A DNA stretch of 64,000 bases from assembly GCF_000759885.1 (NCBI RefSeq), contig NZ_JNAH01000005.1:42242-106241 (forward strand). Direction: 5' to 3'. The notes under the pieces are model-generated. The model was not told the origin of the DNA. It did not search any database and was given only the letters and a program-made list of their open reading frames with translations. Below, piece after piece: positions 10,665 through 22,302 of this stretch. The first letter of the stretch is position 1. Each line of letters begins with the position of its first letter. A program made the translations under genes and the position numbers. The stretch is from Prochlorococcus marinus str. GP2 (GTDB lineage: Bacteria; Cyanobacteriota; Cyanobacteriia; PCC-6307; Cyanobiaceae).

Positions 10665-11561
10665 TTATGGCAAAAGGTCATTAAGAGTTGATGATAAACC
10701 AAATTGTTTTTGCCAGCTAAAAATAGTATTTACAAGTAACATTGTTACTGTCATTGGCCCAACACCTCCTGGTACAGGTGTGTAAGCAAATACTTTAGAA
10801 ATGACATCTTCTAATAATACATCGCCACATAATCTGGTTTGATTTTTATCGGAACTTTTTAATCTATGTATTCCAACATCAATAATTACTGCTCCTTCTT
10901 TCACAAAACTCGAATCTACAAGATTAGGTTTTCCTGCAGCCGCAATAAGAATGTCGGCTTCCTTACAAACTTTATTCAAATTTGAAGTTTTTGAATGAGT
11001 CATTGTTACCGTGCCATTTAGATTCAACAACATAAGCGATAGGGGTTTCCCAACAAGCAAACTTCTTCCGATGACAACAATTTTCTTACCTTCAATTGTA
11101 ATATTATGGGATCTTAATAAATTAATAATTCCTGCTGGTGTGCATGATCTCATCGCAGGCTCATTTTTCACTAATTTGCCGATGTTTATCTCATTTAACC
11201 CATCTACATCTTTGCTTGGATTGATATAACTTATTAGTCGTTGCTCATCAAACTTCTCTGGGATGGGGAGTTGAAGCAACATTCCATCAATATCCTTATC
11301 AAAGTTTAGTTTTTTTATCAATTGTTCAACCTCTTTTTGATCTACATTATCTTTAAGATGAAAAATGAAGCTCTTTATCCCAACCCTTGAACATGCTTTT
11401 TCCTTATTGTTTACATAAACACCACTCGCGGGATCTTCACCTATTCTTATAACTGCTAAACCAGGAGCTCTTTTTGCATTTTTTTTATTACCAGAAATAT
11501 AGTTATTCAATCTTTCCTCAATTTCAAGAGATAATTTTTTACCGTCTAATTTTAATGACAT
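10665..11561 (-). CDS. folD: Bifunctional methylene-THF dehydrogenase / methenyl-THF cyclohydrolase
   Basis: FolD interconverts 5,10-methylene-THF and 10-formyl-THF in one-carbon metabolism. The family signatures are seen: [11 protein letters not shown] with the catalytic Lys, [16 protein letters not shown], the NADP loop [13 protein letters not shown] and the C-terminal [16 protein letters not shown]. Length 298 is normal. It is probably first in the folD-crtE-PAP2 transcript. The short divergent intergenic region (74 bp) is shared with the HD-domain gene. Confidence 0.96.
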   Translation of the reverse strand: MSLKLDGKKLSLEIEERLNNYISGNKKNAKRAPGLAVIRIGEDPASGVYVNNKEKACSRVGIKSFIFHLKDNVDQKEVEQLIKKLNFDKDIDGMLLQLPIPEKFDEQRLISYINPSKDVDGLNEINIGKLVKNEPAMRSCTPAGIINLLRSHNITIEGKKIVVIGRSLLVGKPLSLMLLNLNGTVTMTHSKTSNLNKVCKEADILIAAAGKPNLVDSSFVKEGAVIIDVGIHRLKSSDKNQTRLCGDVLLEDVISKVFAYTPVPGGVGPMTVTMLLVNTIFSWQKQFGLSSTLNDLLP

Positions 11562-11635
11562 TTTGAAAAAATTCTTCTTTTTATATCTAGCATGCCTATA
11601 ATTTTAAAACTATTCAAATAGATTATTTATAATCT

Positions 11636-13108
11636 GTGCAAAACATTACAACGTCCGTAAGAAAATTGTTTTATCTGTGGAAAAGGAGTCAAGTTCCACT
11701 TAAGAATCCAACAAGAATTTCAAAGATTGATAATCTCATAATTTTTTTAATATGCATTTTAATTTCAATAATTTCTTCTTATAAATTACTTCTTATTTCT
11801 CCTCTAAGTATCTCAGATATTTTTTCTTGGCTTTTGACATTTACTGAAGCACTTATTAGCTCCTGGATTTTGATATTAGTTTCTAAAAAAGAGAATCCTA
11901 CAATTTCTTCAATACAGATCATCTTAGTCATTACTCTTCTTTTGGCAGTGCAAGCTGCAAAATTAGTCTTAGTTTCAACCATAAGTCCATTATCTTTGAT
12001 AATTCCACCAGCATTAATAATATCTCAAGGATTGGGAAGCATAACGGCTTTAACTTGGGTATCAATAGCAAGTTTTATTTGGCCTGAACCACAAGTTGCT
12101 ATTAATAATAATTTATTTTTTATTTTATTAGTTTGCGCTTCTGTAGTATCAGTACTTGGAGGAAGAATAAGAAGTAGAGCACAGTTACTTCAACTATCAA
12201 TTTTTCTTCCCATAGGATCATTCTTTAGTCAATGGATATTAATAGGTGAAGATAAAATATCTCTTATTGAAAAGCAAGAATTTGTTTTTGCAAATGGCGA
12301 AATATTTTCAGATTCTTTGTTATTGGCAATAGTAATGCTTTTTACTATTTTATTTATTCCAATTTTTGAGTCAATATTTGGACTATTAACTAAAGCTAGA
12401 TTACTAGAATTGGCTGATAAAGAGAAACCTCTCATAAGAAGATTGTCTATAGAAGCTCCTGGTACTTTTGAACATACCTTACTTATATGTGGTTTAGCAG
12501 AAGAAGCAACAAGAATGATTGGTGGTGATGTTGATCTAGTTAAAACTGGAGCACTATATCATGATGTTGGTAAATTACATGCCCCTAATTGGTTTATTGA
12601 AAATCAAGATGGTGCAAATAATCCACATGATGAAATAGATGATCCTTTAAGAAGTGCAGAGGTATTACAGGCACATGTTGATGAAGGTTTAAGGTATGCA
12701 AGAAAAAATAGACTACCAAAACCAATAGTTAATTTTATTCCAGAACATCAAGGTACTCTTAAAATGGGTTATTTTTTTCATAAGGCTAAAGAAAAAAATA
12801 TGAAGATTAATGAAAATGATTTTAGATACAATGGTCCTGTTCCTCAGTCAAAAGAAACAGCTATTTTAATGCTAGCTGATGGATGTGAAGCAGCATTAAG
12901 AGCTATGGATATTAGTGCATCTGATAGCGAAGCTTTAGAAATAATATCTAAAATTATTTTTTCTAGACAAAAAGATGGTCAATTAGATCATAGTAATTTA
13001 TCTAAGGGAGAAATTTTTTTAATAAAAAGGGCATTCTTAAATGTATGGAAAAGAATTAGACATAGAAGAATTCAATATCCAACTACTAATAATAATACTT
13101 TTTCTTAA
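11636..13108 (+). CDS. Membrane HD-domain phosphodiesterase (7TM-HD / PgpH-like)
   Basis: About 245 N-terminal residues hold some seven hydrophobic helices, followed by an HDIG-type domain: FEHTLLICGLAEEA, the metal-binding HD in YHDVGKLHAPNWF, HVDEGLRYARKNRLPKPIVNFIPEHQG and a late ADGCEAALRA. This layout matches the 7TM-HD family whose known members hydrolyse cyclic di-AMP; the N-terminal extracellular 7TMR domain of PgpH is absent, so the protein is shorter (490). The start is GTG in the frame GTG-CAA-AAC. Substrate assignment is from family knowledge. Confidence 0.85.
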   Translation: MQNITTSVRKLFYLWKRSQVPLKNPTRISKIDNLIIFLICILISIISSYKLLLISPLSISDIFSWLLTFTEALISSWILILVSKKENPTISSIQIILVITLLLAVQAAKLVLVSTISPLSLIIPPALIISQGLGSITALTWVSIASFIWPEPQVAINNNLFFILLVCASVVSVLGGRIRSRAQLLQLSIFLPIGSFFSQWILIGEDKISLIEKQEFVFANGEIFSDSLLLAIVMLFTILFIPIFESIFGLLTKARLLELADKEKPLIRRLSIEAPGTFEHTLLICGLAEEATRMIGGDVDLVKTGALYHDVGKLHAPNWFIENQDGANNPHDEIDDPLRSAEVLQAHVDEGLRYARKNRLPKPIVNFIPEHQGTLKMGYFFHKAKEKNMKINENDFRYNGPVPQSKETAILMLADGCEAALRAMDISASDSEALEIISKIIFSRQKDGQLDHSNLSKGEIFLIKRAFLNVWKRIRHRRIQYPTTNNNTFS

Positions 13109-13116
13109 TTTTTAAT

Positions 13117-13509
13117 TTATAGCCTAATACTTCTTCGATGTTTTGGATTACACCAATATAGAAGAGCTAACGTACTCAATAATGTTATTAAAAGAGTAAA
13201 CCCACCAATACCAAAAATGTCTTGAAGAGTTATGAGCCTCACTACTGAATAAGGGCCCGTACCAGAAATTACCATTGATAGAGATACTAGAGTTAAAGTT
13301 ACTCCCCATTTTCTCTCTGCAAGAAGAGCTGCTGAAGAAACTATTCCAACGATCGCAGCAGGCCATCCGAGACTTATAGCAAGAGTTATATTTGCGACTT
13401 TTAGTGGAGGTCCATAACTTATTATTAATGCGATTATCGGAAGTGCAATTATATTGCTGATCAATCCAACCCACGAAAGTGCCCAATATCCTAGTAGCCT
13501 TTCTCTCAT
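13117..13509 (-). CDS. Small integral membrane protein, function unknown
   Basis: A 130-residue protein with four predicted membrane helices (starting WVGLISNIIALPIIALI, then PAAIVGIVSSAALL, LVSLSMVISG, and FTLLITLLSTLALLYW). The C-terminus is basic (CNPKHRRSIRL). I do not recognise the family. It converges on the HD-domain gene with an 8-bp gap and has 81 bp to leuA upstream on the same strand, so it may be expressed separately. Confidence 0.65.
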   Translation of the reverse strand: MRERLLGYWALSWVGLISNIIALPIIALIISYGPPLKVANITLAISLGWPAAIVGIVSSAALLAERKWGVTLTLVSLSMVISGTGPYSVVRLITLQDIFGIGGFTLLITLLSTLALLYWCNPKHRRSIRL

Positions 13510-13590
13510 TATTTACTACTTTAACTATTTATTAAATCTACAGTATTAAGAGGCTATTTTTAGTTCTACTTAATAATCCTAAGAAATTAT

Positions 13591-15231
13591 TCAATTTGCG
13601 GGATTAGATAGGGATGTTTTCTCGGAGTTTTCTAAAGTATCAAATTGTGGGTGAATTGAATTTTTTTTCTCAGAAAATATAAGCCTATTTAAAGCATTAA
13701 CATAAGCATTAGCCGCAGCAACTACAACATCCGTGTCAGCAGAGTGGCCAGAATATATCTTGTTATTCCTTCTTATTCTTATTGTTACTTCGCCCAAAGC
13801 ATCAATACCTTCAGTTACCGACTTTACAGAAAATTCAATTAATTCATTAGGAACTTTAGCTAATTTATTTAAAGCCTCGCACACAGCATCAACAGGTCCA
13901 GTACCTATTGATACAGAAGTATTCTCAGTATGATCTTCCGTGTTTAAAAGCGTGATGGTGGCTGTAGGTTTAGATGCATTGCCACAACTTACTTGTACAA
14001 GACTTAATTGAAATTTTGCTTCTGGAAGCTGTACTTGTTCACTTACAATTGCTTCTAAATCTCTATCAGTAATTTCTCTTTTCCTATCAGCTAAATCCTT
14101 AAAACGTGCGAAAGCATCATTTAAGTCTTCCCTGCTCAAATCATACCCCATCTCTTCTAATCTTGCTCTTACAGCACTTCTTCCACTAAGTTTTCCCAAT
14201 GATATTTTGTTGTCACTCAAACCAACAGTTTTTGCATCAATAATTTCATAAGTTAACCTATTTTTTAAGACCCCATCCTGATGAATGCCCGACTCATGTG
14301 CAAAAGCGTTAGCTCCCACAATTGCTTTATTAGGTTGAACAGTCATTCCAGTGAGGTTGGAAACAAGCCTAGAGGTTTTTGTTATTTCTTCTGTTCTTAT
14401 GGCTGTGAGAGGAGTAGGTGAATCTGGATTCCTATTGAAAAAACTATTAAAAAAGCTTTTCCTAACATGTAATGCCATTACTAATTCCTCTAAAGAGGCA
14501 TTCCCGGCTCTTTCACCAATTCCATTAATCGTACATTCTAGTTGTCTTGCTCCATTTTTTACTGCCTCAAGAAAATTGGCAACTGCTAAACCTAAATCAT
14601 TATGACCATGAACCGAGATTACTGCCTCATCAATATTTGGAACATTTTTATTTATATCGGCAATTAATTTACCAAATTCACTAGGAGTTGTAAATCCAAC
14701 AGTATCAGGGATATTTATTGTTGTGGCCCCTGCAGAAATTGCTAGTTGAATTACTTCATATAAAAAATCAGGATCACTCCTAGAGGCATCTTCACAAGAA
14801 AACTCAATATCATCTACCAATGATTTTGCATAATTAACCATTTCCGGAACAATTTGCAAAACATCTTTTCTGGATTTTTTAAGTTTATGTTTAAGGTGAA
14901 TATCACTTGTTGCAATAAAAGTATGTATTCTTTTCTTAGGGGCTGGACTTACTGCTTCATAACATGATTTTATATCACCTTTGGAAGCTCTAGCTAAACC
15001 GCATATTATTGGACCATTTTCTTTCCCTACAGCATCAGCAATTTTATTAACAGCTTTAAAATCTCCAGGACTTGCAAAAGGGAATCCTGCCTCAATAACA
15101 TCTACCCCTAGTCTCGCTAATTGATGAGCGATAGCAAGCTTCTCTTCAAGATTGAGACTGGCACCAGGAGATTGCTCTCCATCTCGAAGAGTTGTATCAA
15201 AGATCAATATTCTTCCAGGATCTTTGGACAT
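13591..15231 (-). CDS. leuA: 2-isopropylmalate synthase
   Basis: First committed step of leucine synthesis: 2-oxoisovalerate + acetyl-CoA to 2-isopropylmalate. The metal/substrate residues appear in [16 protein letters not shown], the HxH metal site in SVHGHNDLG, and the [14 protein letters not shown] loop is intact. The C-terminal third is the LeuA regulatory domain (leucine feedback) with GTGPVDAV and the [20 protein letters not shown] helix. Length 546 is typical for the long form. Confidence 0.97.
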   Translation of the reverse strand: MSKDPGRILIFDTTLRDGEQSPGASLNLEEKLAIAHQLARLGVDVIEAGFPFASPGDFKAVNKIADAVGKENGPIICGLARASKGDIKSCYEAVSPAPKKRIHTFIATSDIHLKHKLKKSRKDVLQIVPEMVNYAKSLVDDIEFSCEDASRSDPDFLYEVIQLAISAGATTINIPDTVGFTTPSEFGKLIADINKNVPNIDEAVISVHGHNDLGLAVANFLEAVKNGARQLECTINGIGERAGNASLEELVMALHVRKSFFNSFFNRNPDSPTPLTAIRTEEITKTSRLVSNLTGMTVQPNKAIVGANAFAHESGIHQDGVLKNRLTYEIIDAKTVGLSDNKISLGKLSGRSAVRARLEEMGYDLSREDLNDAFARFKDLADRKREITDRDLEAIVSEQVQLPEAKFQLSLVQVSCGNASKPTATITLLNTEDHTENTSVSIGTGPVDAVCEALNKLAKVPNELIEFSVKSVTEGIDALGEVTIRIRRNNKIYSGHSADTDVVVAAANAYVNALNRLIFSEKKNSIHPQFDTLENSEKTSLSNPAN

Positions 15232-15457
15232 TAAGTAGGAATCAATAATCTTATATTAAGCTAATAAAAAAAAATTGACTAGATTTTATTCAACAATAAA
15301 ACTCACTGCATGCTTATTACTTAATAATATTGGTTAAAATTCTGAAAAAAAAAATAAAAAACTTTAAATATAAAGTATTCTTTTAAGATTAAAGTCTACT
15401 TTTATAAAAGGTTAATTTTGATTTTTATATAATTTCAGTCTTAAATTAGCAAGAAGT

Positions 15458-17038
15458 ATGAATGGGCAATACCAAAAAAATATTTTAGGCCAGTTAGCGA
15501 TAGTTCTACATGCTCATCTTCCTTATGTCAGAAAAAATGAAAAAAATTCATTAGAAGAGGACTGGTTATTTCAGGCCATATTGGAATGTTATATACCATT
15601 ACTTCAATCAATAGAAACTTCTAAAAATGAAAATCCTTTAAATACAAAACTTACCATTAGTTTGTCTCCAACCTTATTATCACTTCTAGATAATAAACAA
15701 ATTCAAGAAACTTTCCCTAGCTGGATTAAAACAAGGATTGATTTTTTAAATGAACTGCCACATGAAGAAAAAAATTTCTCTGCATTTTTATTGAAAAATC
15801 TTAATGAAACAAACATATATTGGGAAAAATGTTCTGGAAATTTAATTGAGAAGTTTAGAGTTTTGAATAACTCTGGAAATTTGGATATTCTTACTTGTGC
15901 AGCTACACATGGGTATTTGCCAATTCTCAGGGAGAATCCTGAAACTGTTAAAGGTCAAATTAATACAGCCATAAGGAGTCATGAAAATATTTTTGGAACT
16001 AAGCCTTTAGGTATTTGGTTACCTGAATGTGCATATTATGAAAATTTAGATGAAATACTATTTAATTCTGGTATTAGATACGCAATATTAGATGGTCATG
16101 GAATTTTAAATTCCACACCAAGGCCTAGGTACGGTGTATACGCACCAATCTGCTCAAAAAAAGGAGTTGCATTCTTCGGAAGAGATAGTGAGTCAACCTT
16201 GCCCGTTTGGTCTGCCAAAGATGGATTCCCTGGCGACAAAGTTTATAGGGAATTTCATAAAGATTTAGGCTGGGAACTACCTATTTCTGAGCTCCAAAAG
16301 AAAGGTATTTCAACCAAAAGACCCCTGGGTTTAAAGTTTCATAAGATTACTGACAATAAATTGCCATTAGGGGAAAAGGATTTTTACTTAGAAAATGAAG
16401 CCAAAAAAAAGGCTTTAGAACATGCTGACGCATATCTTCTTGCGAGATTAAAACAATTAGAAAAAATAACTTTATCCTCTTCCTTTAAGCCTTTATTGGT
16501 AGCTCCATTTGATGCGGAGTTATTTGGTCATTGGTGGTATGAAGGACCTTTTTTTATTGAAAATATTTTAAAGAATTCAAGTAAATATTCAATTAAGCTT
16601 ACAAGCTTAAAAGAATTCTTACTCCAAAAGCCAAGTCTTCAAATTTGTGATCCATCTCCATCAAGTTGGGGTCAAGGAGGTTTCCATAATTACTGGATTA
16701 ATGATTCAAATGCATGGATCGTTCCAGAAATCACAAAAGCAGGCGCAACTTTTATTGATTTATGCTCTAAAAATTTTAATAATGATTTATCTCCAAGACT
16801 TTTAAAGCAGGCAGCAAGAGAATTACTTCTCTCTGAATCCTCTGATTGGAGTTTTATCCTAAGAGCTGGAACGACAACCGAACTAGCAAAAGAGAGAATA
16901 GAAAGACACTTGTTTAGATTCTGGAAATTGGTTGATATGATTAAAAAACGTTCTAATATTAATTTAAAATTTCTTGAAGATATTGAGGAAGAAGATAACC
17001 TTTTCCCAGATATTAATATTGATGATTGGCGAAAATAA
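15458..17038 (+). CDS. Glycoside hydrolase family 57 protein, probable alpha-glucan branching enzyme
   Basis: GH57 enzyme acting on alpha-1,4 glucans, most like the branching-enzyme type (TK1436-like) on its motif pattern. Conserved regions: LHAHLPYVR at residues 17-25, the nucleophile Glu in GIWLPECAYYE, the acid Asp in APFDAELFGHWWYEGP, and a late aromatic WGQGGFHNYWIN. Length 526 fits. A role in glycogen structure is likely, next to a standard GlgB elsewhere in the genome. It converges on crtL with a 5-bp gap. The 226 bp upstream are AT-rich and show no gene. Confidence 0.87.
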   Translation: MNGQYQKNILGQLAIVLHAHLPYVRKNEKNSLEEDWLFQAILECYIPLLQSIETSKNENPLNTKLTISLSPTLLSLLDNKQIQETFPSWIKTRIDFLNELPHEEKNFSAFLLKNLNETNIYWEKCSGNLIEKFRVLNNSGNLDILTCAATHGYLPILRENPETVKGQINTAIRSHENIFGTKPLGIWLPECAYYENLDEILFNSGIRYAILDGHGILNSTPRPRYGVYAPICSKKGVAFFGRDSESTLPVWSAKDGFPGDKVYREFHKDLGWELPISELQKKGISTKRPLGLKFHKITDNKLPLGEKDFYLENEAKKKALEHADAYLLARLKQLEKITLSSSFKPLLVAPFDAELFGHWWYEGPFFIENILKNSSKYSIKLTSLKEFLLQKPSLQICDPSPSSWGQGGFHNYWINDSNAWIVPEITKAGATFIDLCSKNFNNDLSPRLLKQAARELLLSESSDWSFILRAGTTTELAKERIERHLFRFWKLVDMIKKRSNINLKFLEDIEEEDNLFPDINIDDWRK

Positions 17039-17043
17039 AAATA

Positions 17044-18255
17044 CTAATTTAACTTAAGCATTCCAAGTTTTACTTTTAGAGGTGAATTTATAAACATTTT
17101 ACTCATCACGTAAATTAGTTTTGGAAGTGGAAGTGTATTAGTAAGAAAACCTACCCATTCATTGGTTGATAATTTAAAGAAATTTGAGAAAAAGCTTCTT
17201 AATCTACTCTCATCAAAACTCATCAATCTTCTTAGACCGTATTGGTAAAGTTTATGCCTTTGTGTTAATTCGTAAGGCCATAGGATTTCCCAACCTTTTG
17301 AAGCTAACTCTAGTGAACTTAGATGAGGTTCTTTTAAAAAGATTGCTAATTTTTCTGCAAGGAGTGGAGCCCTTCTTAATAAAGATCCAACCATGTATCC
17401 TGATGCAGGATGAACCATACTTGCAGCTCCTCCGAAACCAAGTACAAATTGTTTTTTAAATGGGAGGGGTAAATTCATGGGGAAAAGGCAATTCTCTTCA
17501 TGAAAAATTTCACTTACCTCAATACCCTTACTATTAAGTCTTTTAAAAAGTCTTTTTTTAAGATTTTCCTGGGATAATGCAGGATAACTAGCTAATGAAG
17601 TTTCTTCAACAAAAAAAGTCTCATTGCCTAGATCCATTGCATAAAGAAAGGAAGGAGATGATAACTTTTCTTCATTGTTTAAATGATTTGGACGAAAATC
17701 CATAAGAACAAATTGTTCTTTATTAACAGGAGGTGATGTAAATTTACCTACAATTCCGTAAGCAGCTTGTTGAGCGATTTCATTTTGAACTGGTCTTTTT
17801 ACAAAATTACTTTTATGACCACTTGCGTCAATAACTAATCTCGCCTTTATTTTGAGACCTGAAAAACAAATTACCTCAGATAGTTTATTTTTTTCTTTAA
17901 TGTCTTTTGCTGTTTCATTCAACCATTCAATCCCTTTACATTTTTTTAAAAGCTCATTTTGAAAGGCTTCTTGATTTATTAAACCATAATCATAGTTGTG
18001 TTTTGTCGGAGTATCCCCTTTTTTATTTTCCCCATCTCCAAAAAAACTAACTGTTTTACACCATCGGTGAGATAACAAGGACTCTAACCCTAATTCTTCT
18101 AATTCAGATGCCCAGATACCATATGTATTCTCCCATTTTTCATTTGGAGATTTTGTAGATATTCCCTTAATATTTAGATCCTGCTTGGCTAATTCTGAAG
18201 CTAAACATAATGCGGCAGGACCTGAACCTAAAATTAAAATATCAAGTATTTCCAT
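17044..18255 (-). CDS. crtL: Lycopene cyclase, CrtL type
   Basis: Flavoprotein that cyclises lycopene ends on the way to beta-carotene, zeaxanthin or, for the epsilon type, alpha-carotene. The N-terminal dinucleotide motif is LILGSGPAALCLASELA; VIDASGHKS and the late FGGAASMVHPASGYMVGSLLRRAP block are typical of the plant-like CrtL family. Prochlorococcus carries both beta and epsilon forms; the sequence alone does not let me separate them safely, though a beta cyclase is the first guess. The gene sits 24 bp downstream of gyrA. Confidence 0.88.
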   Translation of the reverse strand: MEILDILILGSGPAALCLASELAKQDLNIKGISTKSPNEKWENTYGIWASELEELGLESLLSHRWCKTVSFFGDGENKKGDTPTKHNYDYGLINQEAFQNELLKKCKGIEWLNETAKDIKEKNKLSEVICFSGLKIKARLVIDASGHKSNFVKRPVQNEIAQQAAYGIVGKFTSPPVNKEQFVLMDFRPNHLNNEEKLSSPSFLYAMDLGNETFFVEETSLASYPALSQENLKKRLFKRLNSKGIEVSEIFHEENCLFPMNLPLPFKKQFVLGFGGAASMVHPASGYMVGSLLRRAPLLAEKLAIFLKEPHLSSLELASKGWEILWPYELTQRHKLYQYGLRRLMSFDESRLRSFFSNFFKLSTNEWVGFLTNTLPLPKLIYVMSKMFINSPLKVKLGMLKLN

Positions 18256-18279
18256 GTTATTTAGCTAACCATAAGCCTT

Positions 18280-20877
18280 TTAATTTTCTTCAACTGAGCT
18301 AGGTTGGTCTTTTTCCTCTATTTGTTCACGAGGTACCAATACCACTTCAGATAAATGATCACCGTCATCTAATCTTTGTAATTTTACTCCTGTAGCTGCC
18401 CTCGATTGCTGAGAGATTTTATCTGCGTTTGTTCTTACTATTACGCCTTTTTCTGTCACAAGTAGTAATTCTTCTCCCTCGCCAAGGACCTTCAAACAAA
18501 CTAGCTGATCATCTTTAATTCTAAATTTTATTGCTCTCAAACCCATGCCTGCTCTTTTTTGTAATCTAAACTGAGCTACAGGTACTCTCTTTCCCAGTCC
18601 GAATGCACTGGCTATCAATACCCATGGACCATCTGAAGAGTTTTCTTCAACATTATCATCAAGATCTTCTGTGAGTTCCTCGATTTTGGCCAATTGATCA
18701 ACCAAATTAGATGTTAAAACATCCATAGAAACTAGATTGTCTCCTTCTCTTAAGTTCATTGATTTAACTCCTCTTGCTGTTCTACCAAGTGGTCTTAATT
18801 CATTGATATCTAGTCTGAAATGAATCGCCATTCCTGTTTTAGATCCAATTAAAACACTATCGTCTTCTTTTGATAATCTTACCCAGGTTAGGGCATCTCC
18901 ATCCTCAAGATTAATTGCTATTAGTCCATTTGAGCGAATTTTTGAAAAAGCAGAAAGTGCAGTTCTTTTTATAAAACCAGCTTTTGTTAGCATTAATAAA
19001 TAACGATCGTCAACAAAAGAATCCACAGCAACTAGAGAAGTTATTTTTTCTTCTCTTGGAATTGGGAGAAGTTGAACTGATGGAGTCCCTTTTGCTGTTC
19101 TGCTACTCATAGGAACCCTATATGCTGGGAGAGCATAAGCTACTCCTCTATCACTGAAAAGCAAAAGAGTATCATGATCATTACAGCTTATAAATAATTT
19201 CACGTCATCATCTTCTTTGGTTTTTGTGCCAGCTTTACCCCTTGAACCACGACTGGTAGATTCAAAATCATTAACAGGCATTCTTTTTAAATAACCTGCT
19301 TCAGTTAATAGAACTACGGATCTGTCATTAGCTATAAGATCAATATCATCTAATCCTCCGCCTAAATCTAGTATTTCTGTTTTCCTTGGAGAAGAAAATC
19401 TTTCATCAATTTTATTAAGTTCTTCAAGAATAATTTCAAAAATTCTTTCTTTACTATTTAATATTTGCTGATAAAGGTTGATTTTTCGGGTTAACTCATT
19501 ATGTTCACCTTTGATTTTATCTGCTTCAAGTGCTGTTAATCTTCTTAACTGCATCTGTAGAATTGCATCTGCCTGTATGGAAGATAATTTGTGGTCTTTT
19601 TGTAATTTTTCTCGAGCTGATATTGAATCTTTCGCTGATCTTATTAGATTTATAATTTGATCCATAGCATCTAAGGCTAATAAAAGACCCTTTACAATAT
19701 GATCTCTTTCTTCTGCTTTTTTTAATAAAAATGTTGTTCTTCGTCTTATTGTCTCAACCCTAAAATTTAGAAATACGTCTAACATTTTCCTGAGAGAAAG
19801 TGTTGTGGGCTCTCCTTTTACTAAAGCGAGGATATTTGCACTAAAGTTATTTTGTAGAGGTGTTAACTTAAATAAATTATTTAAAACTACTTGTGGGTAG
19901 GCATCTCTTTTTAGTTCAATAACAATCCTCATCCCATCTCGATCACTTTCATCTCTAATATCAGAAATACCTTCTAATTTTTTTTCATTAACTAAGTCAG
20001 CAATTCTTTCTATCAAAGCCGCTTTATTGGTTTGAAATGGAAGCTCTGTAATTATTACTGCATCTTTCTCTGCTCTACCAATGGATTTAATTTGCTCAAT
20101 ATTTGCTACCCCTCTCATGGTTATTGACCCTCTTCCTGTTTTGAAAGTTTCTTTAATACCGTCTCTGCCTAAGATTTGACCACCTGTGGGGAAATCAGGA
20201 CCCTTAATTATCTCAAAAAGTTTACTATCTTCAATTGAAGAGTTATTGATTATTGATTTAAGACCATTAATTAATTCCCCTAAGTTATGAGGTGGAATAT
20301 TAGTTGCCATTCCTACTGCTATTCCAGATGATCCATTTAGAAGTAGTTGAGGGATCCTAGCAGGTAAAACTGTTGGCTCTTGCTGAGAACCGTCAAAGTT
20401 ATCGGCGAAATCTACAGTTTCAGATTCAATATCCTCTAATAAACTTTCATCCGTAAGAGACTGTAAACGAGATTCTGTATATCTCATTGCTGCTGGAGGG
20501 TCGTTATCAACAGAACCAAAGTTTCCATGGCCATCTATGAGTGGCATCCTCATAGAGAAATCCTGAGCCATCCTAACCAAAGCATCATAAACAGCAGTAT
20601 CGCCATGAGGATGGTATTTACCGAGTACTTCTCCTACGACTCTTGCACATTTTCTGTATGGTCTACCGCTAGTCAAGCCAAGTTCATACATTGCATAAAG
20701 AATTCTTCTGTGAACAGGTTTTAATCCATCTCTTGCATCTGGAAGAGCACGACCAACTATAACGCTCATTGCATACTCAAGATATGAACGAGACATCTCA
20801 TTTCTTAGGTCAGTCTGAATAATTCGGTCGTTATTTTCGCTTAATCCTGAGTTGTCGGAATCTAAAATATCAGACAT
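18280..20877 (-). CDS. gyrA: DNA gyrase subunit A
   Basis: Breakage-reunion subunit of gyrase, which adds negative supercoils. The catalytic Tyr is residue 133 in [11 protein letters not shown]. The winged-helix [19 protein letters not shown] and the [11 protein letters not shown] region of the tower are intact. The C-terminal domain shows six blade-like repeats, including the GyrA box in the form [10 protein letters not shown] near residue 545. Length 865 is full. crtL follows on the same strand. The 180 bp to the divergent guaB3 gene carry both promoters. Confidence 0.96.
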   Translation of the reverse strand: MSDILDSDNSGLSENNDRIIQTDLRNEMSRSYLEYAMSVIVGRALPDARDGLKPVHRRILYAMYELGLTSGRPYRKCARVVGEVLGKYHPHGDTAVYDALVRMAQDFSMRMPLIDGHGNFGSVDNDPPAAMRYTESRLQSLTDESLLEDIESETVDFADNFDGSQQEPTVLPARIPQLLLNGSSGIAVGMATNIPPHNLGELINGLKSIINNSSIEDSKLFEIIKGPDFPTGGQILGRDGIKETFKTGRGSITMRGVANIEQIKSIGRAEKDAVIITELPFQTNKAALIERIADLVNEKKLEGISDIRDESDRDGMRIVIELKRDAYPQVVLNNLFKLTPLQNNFSANILALVKGEPTTLSLRKMLDVFLNFRVETIRRRTTFLLKKAEERDHIVKGLLLALDAMDQIINLIRSAKDSISAREKLQKDHKLSSIQADAILQMQLRRLTALEADKIKGEHNELTRKINLYQQILNSKERIFEIILEELNKIDERFSSPRKTEILDLGGGLDDIDLIANDRSVVLLTEAGYLKRMPVNDFESTSRGSRGKAGTKTKEDDDVKLFISCNDHDTLLLFSDRGVAYALPAYRVPMSSRTAKGTPSVQLLPIPREEKITSLVAVDSFVDDRYLLMLTKAGFIKRTALSAFSKIRSNGLIAINLEDGDALTWVRLSKEDDSVLIGSKTGMAIHFRLDINELRPLGRTARGVKSMNLREGDNLVSMDVLTSNLVDQLAKIEELTEDLDDNVEENSSDGPWVLIASAFGLGKRVPVAQFRLQKRAGMGLRAIKFRIKDDQLVCLKVLGEGEELLLVTEKGVIVRTNADKISQQSRAATGVKLQRLDDGDHLSEVVLVPREQIEEKDQPSSVEEN

Positions 20878-21056
20878 ACAAAAATCCTTTCTTTAATAAT
20901 AATCGCTGATTGTCATAATGAATAAAAAAAAAGATTTATTTAATTCCCAAATACTTACATTTACACACAAATCAAAATAAAACCTGTTGTTTTTGAATAA
21001 ACCTTGGCTTATTACCCCTTTAGTTGTTAATTTAATCAGAATAAAAGAAAACTACC

Positions 21057-22220
21057 GTGAATATTGAACTTGGTTTAAATAAAAAAGTCAGACGGGCTTA
21101 TGGCATCGATGAAATAGCTTTAGTCCCTGGTAATAGAACACTTGATTACGATTTGACTGATCCTTCTTGGTCAATAGGTGATTTCAAAAGAGAAGTTCCG
21201 ATCGTCGCTAGTGCCATGGATAGTGTTGTCGATGTCAATACGTCTGTAGAGCTCACAAAATTAGGTGCCCTTGGGGTTATTAATATGGAGGGAGTACAAA
21301 CACGATATGAAAACCCTGATGAAATATTGAATCAAATAGCATCAGTAGGGAAGAATGATTTTGTTCCATTAATGCAGAAAATATATAGTGAACCGGTCAA
21401 GGAGGGATTGATTGTACAAAGAATAAATGAGGTTAAAGAAAGAGGAGGTATAGCAGCTTTTAGTGGGACTCCTCAAGCTGCCATTAAGTTTAAAGAAACA
21501 CTTAACGATTCCAAAATAGATCTATTTTTTCTTCAAGGAACAGTTGTTTCCACTGAACATCTTGGTATGGAAGGTAAGGAAACCTTAGATATTAAAGATC
21601 TCTGTCAATCTATGAATGTCCCAGTTGTAGCAGGTAATTGTGTTACTTACGAAGTTGCAAAACTTCTCATGGATGCTGGAGTTGCAGGATTGATGGTTGG
21701 GATAGGACCCGGAGCGGCATGTACATCAAGAGGAGTATTGGGAATTGGAATCCCTCAAGCAACTGCAATTGCTGATTGTAGTGCGGCAAGAAATGATTAC
21801 TTTAAAGAAAGTGGTCGTTATATCCCTATTATTGGTGATGGAGGAATTGTTACTGGCGGAGATATCTGTAAATGTTTAGCATGTGGGGCAGATGCTGTAA
21901 TGATTGGATCCCCAATAGCTAAATCCTCCAACGCTCCAGGTAAAGGATTTCACTGGGGGATGGCTACTCCAAGTCCAGTTTTGCCAAGAGGCACAAGAAT
22001 TGAAGTTGGTTCTACAGGATCCTTAGAAAGAATAATTAAAGGTCCTGCCTTACTTGATGATGGAACACATAACTTATTAGGAGCCATTAGAACCTCAATG
22101 AGTACTCTTGGGGCAAAAAATATTAAAGAAATGCAAGAAGTTGAAATAGTTATCGCACCATCGCTTCTTACAGAAGGTAAGGTTTATCAAAAAGCTCAGC
22201 AGCTTGGGATGGGTAAGTAG
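21057..22220 (+). CDS. guaB: GuaB3-type IMP dehydrogenase family protein
   Basis: Member of the IMPDH/GMP reductase family, 387 residues, in the short form without CBS domains seen in actinobacteria and cyanobacteria (GuaB3). The flavin/IMP-site motifs are GVAGLMVGIGPGAACTSRGV with the catalytic Cys, and PIIGDGGIVTGGDICKCLACGADAVMIGSP. The start is GTG. The main guanine-nucleotide IMPDH role is not certain for GuaB3 proteins. The stop is followed by the Yfr1 RNA gene and then trxA, an arrangement known from marine picocyanobacteria. Confidence 0.88.
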   Translation: MNIELGLNKKVRRAYGIDEIALVPGNRTLDYDLTDPSWSIGDFKREVPIVASAMDSVVDVNTSVELTKLGALGVINMEGVQTRYENPDEILNQIASVGKNDFVPLMQKIYSEPVKEGLIVQRINEVKERGGIAAFSGTPQAAIKFKETLNDSKIDLFFLQGTVVSTEHLGMEGKETLDIKDLCQSMNVPVVAGNCVTYEVAKLLMDAGVAGLMVGIGPGAACTSRGVLGIGIPQATAIADCSAARNDYFKESGRYIPIIGDGGIVTGGDICKCLACGADAVMIGSPIAKSSNAPGKGFHWGMATPSPVLPRGTRIEVGSTGSLERIIKGPALLDDGTHNLLGAIRTSMSTLGAKNIKEMQEVEIVIAPSLLTEGKVYQKAQQLGMGK

Positions 22221-22302
22221 TTCACCTAGAGCAAAATTATAAATCCTTAGTGAATTAAGTATTTATTTGAAAAATTTTCTAATTAGGAGTTATTATGAAA
22301 TG

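Noticed and set aside
13148..13486. Open frame of 112 codons on the minus strand
   Set aside because: It lies wholly inside the 13117-13509 membrane protein gene on the same strand in another frame; its translation is Ser/Asn/Trp/Cys-rich without a helix pattern, while the longer frame gives four clean membrane helices.
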